This document shows, in pieces, positions 14,027 through 19,182 of a stretch of DNA of 19,182 bases. The notes under the pieces are model-generated. The model ran no database searches, had not been told where the DNA came from, and saw only the letters and a program-made list of their open reading frames with translations. Position 1 is the first letter of the stretch. Each line of letters begins with the position of its first letter. The stretch covers positions 1 through 19,182 of the forward strand of contig JASGFT010000095.1 of assembly GCA_047605425.1 (NCBI GenBank), read 5' to 3'. Made by a program: the position numbers and the translations under genes. This stretch comes from JAKPAM01 sp047605425 (GTDB lineage: Bacteria > Pseudomonadota > Gammaproteobacteria > Burkholderiales > Burkholderiaceae_E).

Positions 14027-15041
14027 ATCGCAGCGACGCGCGTTCGACGCGCTGGGGCTCGGTCCGGTCTGGCGGCTGCGCCGCGCGGCGCAGCGCGACG
14101 ATGCCGCTATCGGCGAGCCGGCGAGCTCGCCGGCGCAGATCAGCGTAGCTTCGCCGGCGGGGATTGGCACAGCTTCGCCAGAGGACATCGGCGCAGCTTC
14201 GCCGCAGGACATCGGCGCAGCTTCGCCGCAGGACATCGGCGCAGCTTCGCCAGAGGACACGAGGGCATCGTCGTCGGACACGACGATGGACGTGGCGACC
14301 GTGGCGATCGAGCCCGCGGCCCCGGCCGAAGCCTCGAGGACCACGGTACCCGCTGGCGACGCCGGACCGCGGCGCCTCGCGGCGGCGGCCGGCGCCGCGC
14401 CGTTGCTCCCGTCACCTCTGTCGCGCGACGCGATCGATACGCTGGACTGGGAGGCGCTCGAACGGCGCGTGGCGGGCTGCCGCGCCTGCGGGTTGTGCGA
14501 GAACCGCCGGCAGACGGTGTTCGGCGTCGGCCCGCACCGCGCGCGTTGGATGATCATCGGTGAAGCGCCGGGCGCCGAGGAGGACGCGCAGGGCGAGCCC
14601 TTCGTCGGCCAGGCCGGCCGCCTGCTGGACAGCATGCTGGCGTCGATCGGCCTATCCCGGCAGCAGCACGTGTTCATCGCCAACGTGCTCAAGTGCCGGC
14701 CGCCGCGCAATCGCAACCCCGAAGCGGCCGAGGTCGCCAGTTGCTCGCCGTACCTTCGCCGGCAGATGGCTTTGCTCGACCCGGACCTGATCGTGCTGAT
14801 GGGCAAGTTCGCCGCCTCGACGATGCTCGGCGTCGACACCAGCGTGGGCCGGCTGCGCGGGCAGGTCCACCACATCGCCGTCAACGGCCGGCGGGTGCCG
14901 GCGATCGTCACCTACCATCCTGCCTACCTGCTGCGCGACCTGCCGGAAAAGGCCAAGGCCTGGCGAGACCTGCAGATGGCGCTGCGCGCCGATCCGGGTC
15001 GCGACGTGGCGGCCGCGCCGGATCGCGGCACGACGGCCTGA
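14019..15041 (+). CDS. Family 4 uracil-DNA glycosylase ([4Fe-4S])
   Basis: 340 residues. It excises uracil from DNA, starting base-excision repair of deaminated cytosine. The catalytic domain is about 140-325. Iron-sulfur ligands fit Cys154 and Cys157 (CRAC), Cys226 in NVLKC and Cys242; the 16-residue spacing of the last two equals that of thermophile UDGa. GEAPGAEEDAQGEPFVGQAG carries the family 4 uracil pocket, and TYHPAYLLR the late His motif. The N-terminal ~135 residues are not part of the fold: they are Ala/Ser/Pro-rich and contain an octapeptide repeat (ASPEDIGA type, about 44-83) encoded by a 24-bp DNA repeat. Proteobacterial homologues often have a variable N-terminal linker. The ATG at 14019 overlaps rimI by 8 bp. 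Confidence 0.93.
   Translation: MNESQRRAFDALGLGPVWRLRRAAQRDDAAIGEPASSPAQISVASPAGIGTASPEDIGAASPQDIGAASPQDIGAASPEDTRASSSDTTMDVATVAIEPAAPAEASRTTVPAGDAGPRRLAAAAGAAPLLPSPLSRDAIDTLDWEALERRVAGCRACGLCENRRQTVFGVGPHRARWMIIGEAPGAEEDAQGEPFVGQAGRLLDSMLASIGLSRQQHVFIANVLKCRPPRNRNPEAAEVASCSPYLRRQMALLDPDLIVLMGKFAASTMLGVDTSVGRLRGQVHHIAVNGRRVPAIVTYHPAYLLRDLPEKAKAWRDLQMALRADPGRDVAAAPDRGTTA
14148..14267 (+). repeat. 24-bp tandem repeat, five copies, within the glycosylase gene
   Basis: Units start at 14148, 14172, 14196, 14220 and 14244, of the form GCTTCGCCGCAGGACATCGG plus CGCA. The third and fourth are identical; the outer ones are diverged. The repeat is in frame and encodes ASP(E/Q)DIGA in the disordered N-terminal part. 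Confidence 0.9.
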
Positions 15042-15052
15042 CGAGTGGGGAC

Positions 15053-15090
15053 CGACGAGGGGAGTCGACGAGGGGAGTCGACGAGGAAAG
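15053..15090. repeat. 13-bp tandem repeat after the glycosylase gene
   Basis: CGACGAGGGGAGT is repeated exactly at 15053-15065 and 15066-15078, then partly at 15079-15090; a degenerate copy overlaps the glycosylase stop. The unit is not a multiple of three and the region is non-coding. A short CGCGG/CCGCG stem with a 4-nt loop follows at 15095-15108, without a T-run. Confidence 0.75.
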
Positions 15091-15116
15091 GTCCCGCGGC
15101 GGTCCGCGCCCGGCTC

Positions 15117-15172
15117 GGCCTGTCGGCCTGTCGGCCTGTCGGCCTGTCGGCCTGTCGGCCTGTCGGCCTGTC
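15117..15172. repeat. 8-bp tandem repeat GGCCTGTC, seven exact copies
   Basis: Seven perfect head-to-tail copies fill 15117-15172. The array ends inside the lplT stop codon (TGA at 15173-15171 on the minus strand) and lies between convergent genes. Copy-number change would normally leave the lplT stop intact. Perfect identity implies recent expansion. Confidence 0.95.
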
Positions 15173-16442
15173 AGCCGTGCGGCGAGTGGCTCTCGCCGAT
15201 CAGCGACTCGGAGTCGAACTCGCGCTGGTTGCGCATGTGCAGGCGGATCACCGCCATGATCGACAGCGCGACGAACGCGCCGAACAGCACGATCACCGTG
15301 TTGACGGCCAGGTCCAGCTTCACGAGGCCCGCGTACAGCGCCAACATCAGCAGCACGCTGATGTTCTCGTTGAAGTTCTGCACGGCGATCGAGTGGCCGG
15401 CGCTCATCAGCACGTGGCCACGATGCTGTAGCAGCGCGTTCATCGGCACCAGGAAGAAGCCGGCCATGCCGCCGATGACGATCAGCAGCGGATAGGCGAA
15501 CTCCAACGTCGTCACCAGCGTCATCATCGGCACGACCAGGCCCATCGCGATGCCGAACGGCAGCACGCGCAGCGAGCGCCGCAGCGGGATCCAGCGCGCG
15601 GCCAGCACCGCGCCGAGCGCCAGCCCGATCGCGACTACGCCCTGCAGCACCGCGGCGCGCGACAGCGGCATGTGCAGCGTGCGCTTGGCCCAGTCGAGGA
15701 CGATGAACTGCAGCGTCGCGCCAACCCCCCACAGCAGCGTGGTGACGGCCAGCGAGATCTGGCCCAGCTTGTCGCGCCACAGCACGCGGAAGCAGCGCGC
15801 GAACTCGGTGATCAGCTTGAACGGGTTGACCTGCTGATGCGGGTAGCGCGCGCCGGTGTCGGGGATCCGCAGGTTGAACAGCGCGGCGATCACGTACATC
15901 ACGAGGATCACGAGGATCGCCGACTCGGCCGCCGAATCGACGCCCAGGTCGATGACGGGCAGGTCGACGCCGAGCAGGTACGAGGACACCTTGGGGCTGA
16001 TCAGCGCGCCGCCCAGCACCGTGCCCAGGATGATCGACGTGACAGTCGTGCCTTCGATCCAGCCGTTGGCGGCGACCAATTTCTCGGGCGGCAGCATCTC
16101 GGTCAGGATGCCGTACTTGGCCGGTGAATAGGCGGCCGCGCCGAAGCCGACGACCGCGTACGCGAGCAGCGGATGGACGGTGAAGAACATCAACAGGCAG
16201 CCGGCGATCTTGATCGTGTTGGTCACGAACATCACGCGGCCCTTGGGCATCGAGTCGGCGAACGCGCCGACGAACGGCGCCAGCACCACGTACGACACGG
16301 TGAAGAACAGCTTGAGCATCGGCTTGATCCAGTCCGGCGCATGCAGCTCCACGAGCAACTGGATCGCTGCGATCAACAGCGCGTTGTCGGCGAGCGACGA
16401 GAAGAACTGCGCCGCCATCACCGTGTAGAAGCCAGGTTTCAT
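15171..16442 (-). CDS. lplT: Lysophospholipid transporter LplT
   Basis: 423 residues, a major-facilitator protein of the inner membrane that flips lysophospholipids (mainly lyso-PE) inward for re-acylation by Aas. About twelve hydrophobic segments are visible; FFSSLADNALLIAAI near the N-terminus, GAFADSMPKGRVM in the first cytoplasmic loop, SPAKYGILTEMLPPEKLVAANGWIEG and GFFLVPMNALLQHRG are typical of LplT. It is slightly longer than the E. coli protein (about 397). No aas gene is adjacent in the window; in enterics the two are neighbours. The ATG at 16442 is chosen by homology to the family start; upstream in-frame sequence shows no membrane-protein character. A candidate promoter lies about 100 bp upstream. 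The stop overlaps an 8-bp repeat array. Confidence 0.93.
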   Translation of the reverse strand: MKPGFYTVMAAQFFSSLADNALLIAAIQLLVELHAPDWIKPMLKLFFTVSYVVLAPFVGAFADSMPKGRVMFVTNTIKIAGCLLMFFTVHPLLAYAVVGFGAAAYSPAKYGILTEMLPPEKLVAANGWIEGTTVTSIILGTVLGGALISPKVSSYLLGVDLPVIDLGVDSAAESAILVILVMYVIAALFNLRIPDTGARYPHQQVNPFKLITEFARCFRVLWRDKLGQISLAVTTLLWGVGATLQFIVLDWAKRTLHMPLSRAAVLQGVVAIGLALGAVLAARWIPLRRSLRVLPFGIAMGLVVPMMTLVTTLEFAYPLLIVIGGMAGFFLVPMNALLQHRGHVLMSAGHSIAVQNFNENISVLLMLALYAGLVKLDLAVNTVIVLFGAFVALSIMAVIRLHMRNQREFDSESLIGESHSPHG

Positions 16443-16542
16443 CGATCGGGTATGAATCGGGCAAGTCGGGCCGGATGGCGCCCCGGACGTCGACGATCGC
16501 GGAGCGGCGCCTGCGCAGACAAGCCTTCGCCGGTGCGAGCGC

Positions 16543-16570
16543 TTTATACCATGAAGCCCGTGGCTGGCAG
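16543..16570 (-). promoter_or_regulatory. Candidate sigma-70 promoter for lplT
   Basis: On the minus strand CTGCCA (16570-16565) and TATAAA (16548-16543) are 16 bp apart, matching the -35 and -10 at four and five of six positions. The predicted leader is about 95 nt. It is divergent from, and close to, the candidate alr -10. Confidence 0.5.
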
Positions 16571-16572
16571 GG

Positions 16573-16578
16573 TATAGT
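16573..16578 (+). promoter_or_regulatory. Candidate -10 box for alr-radA
   Basis: TATAGT matches TATAAT at five of six positions and lies 57 bp before the alr ATG, predicting a leader of about 50 nt. No good -35 is visible; the expected -35 position overlaps the core of the divergent lplT promoter. Confidence 0.45.
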
Positions 16579-16635
16579 GACGGGACGCTTTTCACCCGCG
16601 CTTTCCGCTTTTACTGACCTGCCTCGGTCGTCCGC

Positions 16636-17723
16636 ATGGGTCGTCCTCTCCGCGCCTGCATTTCGATTCCCGCATTGCGGCACAACCTGCGCCGCGTTCG
16701 CGAACTCGCGCCCGCCGCCAGGGTGTGGGCCGTGGTCAAGGCCAATGCTTACGGGCATGGGCTGTCGAACGCGATCGAAGCCTTCGACCATGCGCACGGG
16801 CTGGCGCTGCTGGAGTTCGACGCGGCGCGGCGGCTGCGCGAGGCCGGATGGCGGCGGCCGATCCTGATGCTCGAAGGGCCGTTCGAGCCGGCCGACGTCG
16901 CGCAGGCCCGACGACTGGGGCTGACGCTGGCGCTGCACCGGCCCGAGCACCTGGACTGGCTGGCCGGGCACCCGGCCCGCGACGACGCGCAGCGCCTGGA
17001 CGTGCTGCTCAAGTTCAATTCCGGCATGAACCGGCTCGGCATGCGCGCGCCGGCGCTGCGCGACGCCCACGCGGCGCTGGCCGGCGGGCCGCTGGCCGCG
17101 CAGGTCGGCTCGGTCGGCCTGATGACGCATTTCGCCAACGCCGACGTGCCCGGCGGCATCGACGAGGCCTGGCCGGCCTTCGTCGCCGCCTGTCAGGGTT
17201 TGTCCGGGCCGCGCTCGGCGAGCAATTCGGCGGCGATCATCGACCACCCGGCCACGCACGGCGACTGGGTGCGCCCCGGCGTCATGCTGTACGGCGCGAC
17301 GCCGTTCGCGTCGCGCGATGCCGCCGGCCTCGGCCTGCTGCCGGCGATGCGGCTCGAATCCGAACTGATCGCGATCCAGGCGCTGTCGGCTGGCGAGAGC
17401 ATCGGCTACGGGTCGCTGTTCACGGCCGCCGCGCCGATGCGGGCCGGCGTCGTCGCCTGCGGCTATGCCGACGGCTATCCGCGGCACGCGCCGGTCGGCA
17501 CGCCGGTCGTCGTCGCCGGCCGGCGGGCGCGGCTGGCCGGCCGCGTGGCGATGGACATGCTGATGGTCGACCTGAGCGAGGCGCCCGACGCGCGGGTCGG
17601 CAGCCCGGTGCAGTTGTGGGGCGATCGCTTGCCGATCGACGAGGTCGCGCAGGCGGCCGGCACGGTCGGCTACGAGCTGATGTGCGCGCTGGCGCCGCGC
17701 GTGCCCGTCATCGTCGAGCGCTG

Positions 17724-17724
<1 letters not shown>
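16636..17724 (+). CDS. alr: Alanine racemase
   Basis: 362 residues. A PLP enzyme interconverting L- and D-alanine and supplying D-Ala for peptidoglycan. The PLP lysine is Lys35 in VVKANAYGHG. The opposite-face catalytic tyrosine is Tyr258 in SIGYGSLF. FNSGMNRLG, HFANAD, YGDGYPR-like YADGYPR and GRVAMDMLMVDL are all family signatures, and the length is normal for the shorter proteobacterial enzymes. The ATG at 16636 gives the expected N-terminus (RPLRACISIPALRHNL). Its TGA overlaps the radA ATG by one base (TGATG), so the two are coupled. Alr in Burkholderiales is commonly followed by radA. Whether it is the biosynthetic or a catabolic racemase cannot be told, but context without dad genes favours the biosynthetic one. 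Confidence 0.95.
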
Positions 17725-19091
<1,367 letters not shown>

Positions 19092-19131
19092 TCGCTTCGC
19101 CCGGTCCGACCGCTCCGACCACTCTTGTTGC

Positions 19132-19176
19132 CCCGGTCGTCCCGGTCGTTCCGGTCCTCCCAGTCGCCCCGACGAC
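19132..19176. repeat. Degenerate 9-bp tandem repeat downstream of radA
   Basis: CCCGGTCGT occurs exactly at 19132-19140 and 19141-19149, followed by three diverged 9-bp units to 19176. The region after radA is otherwise featureless and runs to the window edge; no gene is supported here. Confidence 0.55.
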
Positions 19177-19182
19177 ACGGCC

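Noticed and set aside
15117..15172. CRISPR-like array
   Set aside because: Units are 8 bp, head to tail, with no spacers and no cas genes nearby.
14908..17487. A minus-strand open frame of 859 codons across lplT and antisense to alr
   Set aside because: No family motif in that frame; both lplT and alr are unambiguous in other frames.

Overview
The window is a GC-rich (roughly 70% by eye, not computed) bacterial chromosome segment. Its gene content and order (serB next to mfd, ispD-ispF, an ompR-envZ pair, tsaB-rimI-uracil-DNA glycosylase, lplT divergent from alr-radA) suggest a betaproteobacterium of the order Burkholderiales. I cannot name a genus. Almost all of it is housekeeping DNA. I see no tRNA, rRNA, insertion sequence, phage gene or CRISPR array.

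Layout. (1) 1-789, plus: the 3' part of a PEP-mutase/isocitrate-lyase superfamily enzyme, cut by the window edge. (2) 756-7969, minus: a tightly packed run read mfd > serB > class I glutamine-amidotransferase/gamma-glutamyl-GABA hydrolase > YbfB/YjiJ-type MFS transporter. The mfd frame is broken near 4909, so as sequenced it reads without a stop into serB. (3) 7970-8195: divergent intergenic region with short GC-rich repeats and a perfect 16-bp palindrome. (4) 8196-9511, plus: ispD-ispF, two steps of the MEP isoprenoid pathway. (5) 9524-11623, minus: an OmpR/EnvZ-type two-component system. (6) 11624-12629: the divergent ompR promoter region with three 10-bp-phased GTTAC/CTTAC repeats that look like an OmpR site, then a plus-strand gene for an unrecognised exported or anchored protein with a paired PDER...LR..LRD motif and a 15-bp coding minisatellite, then a strong hairpin. 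(7) 12630-15041, plus: tsaB-rimI-family 4 uracil-DNA glycosylase, joined by 4-8 bp overlaps. (8) 15042-15170: convergent gap made largely of 13-bp and 8-bp tandem repeats. (9) 15171-16442, minus: lplT. (10) 16443-16635: divergent promoter region. (11) 16636-19091, plus: alr-radA with a 1-bp overlap, then 91 bp with a degenerate 9-bp repeat.

How the genes relate: several clusters serve the envelope or its precursors (ispD/ispF for undecaprenyl and quinone precursors, alr for D-Ala, lplT for phospholipid recycling, ompR/envZ for envelope sensing). Others serve genome upkeep (mfd, radA, uracil-DNA glycosylase) and translation (tsaB for tRNA t6A; rimI for ribosomal protein S18 acetylation). The least ordinary part is 11.6-12.6 kb: a two-component system divergent from a probable secreted target gene across a candidate OmpR site. 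A second theme is the number of short tandem repeats of different unit lengths (8, 9, 13, 15 and 24 bp), both in gaps and inside genes.
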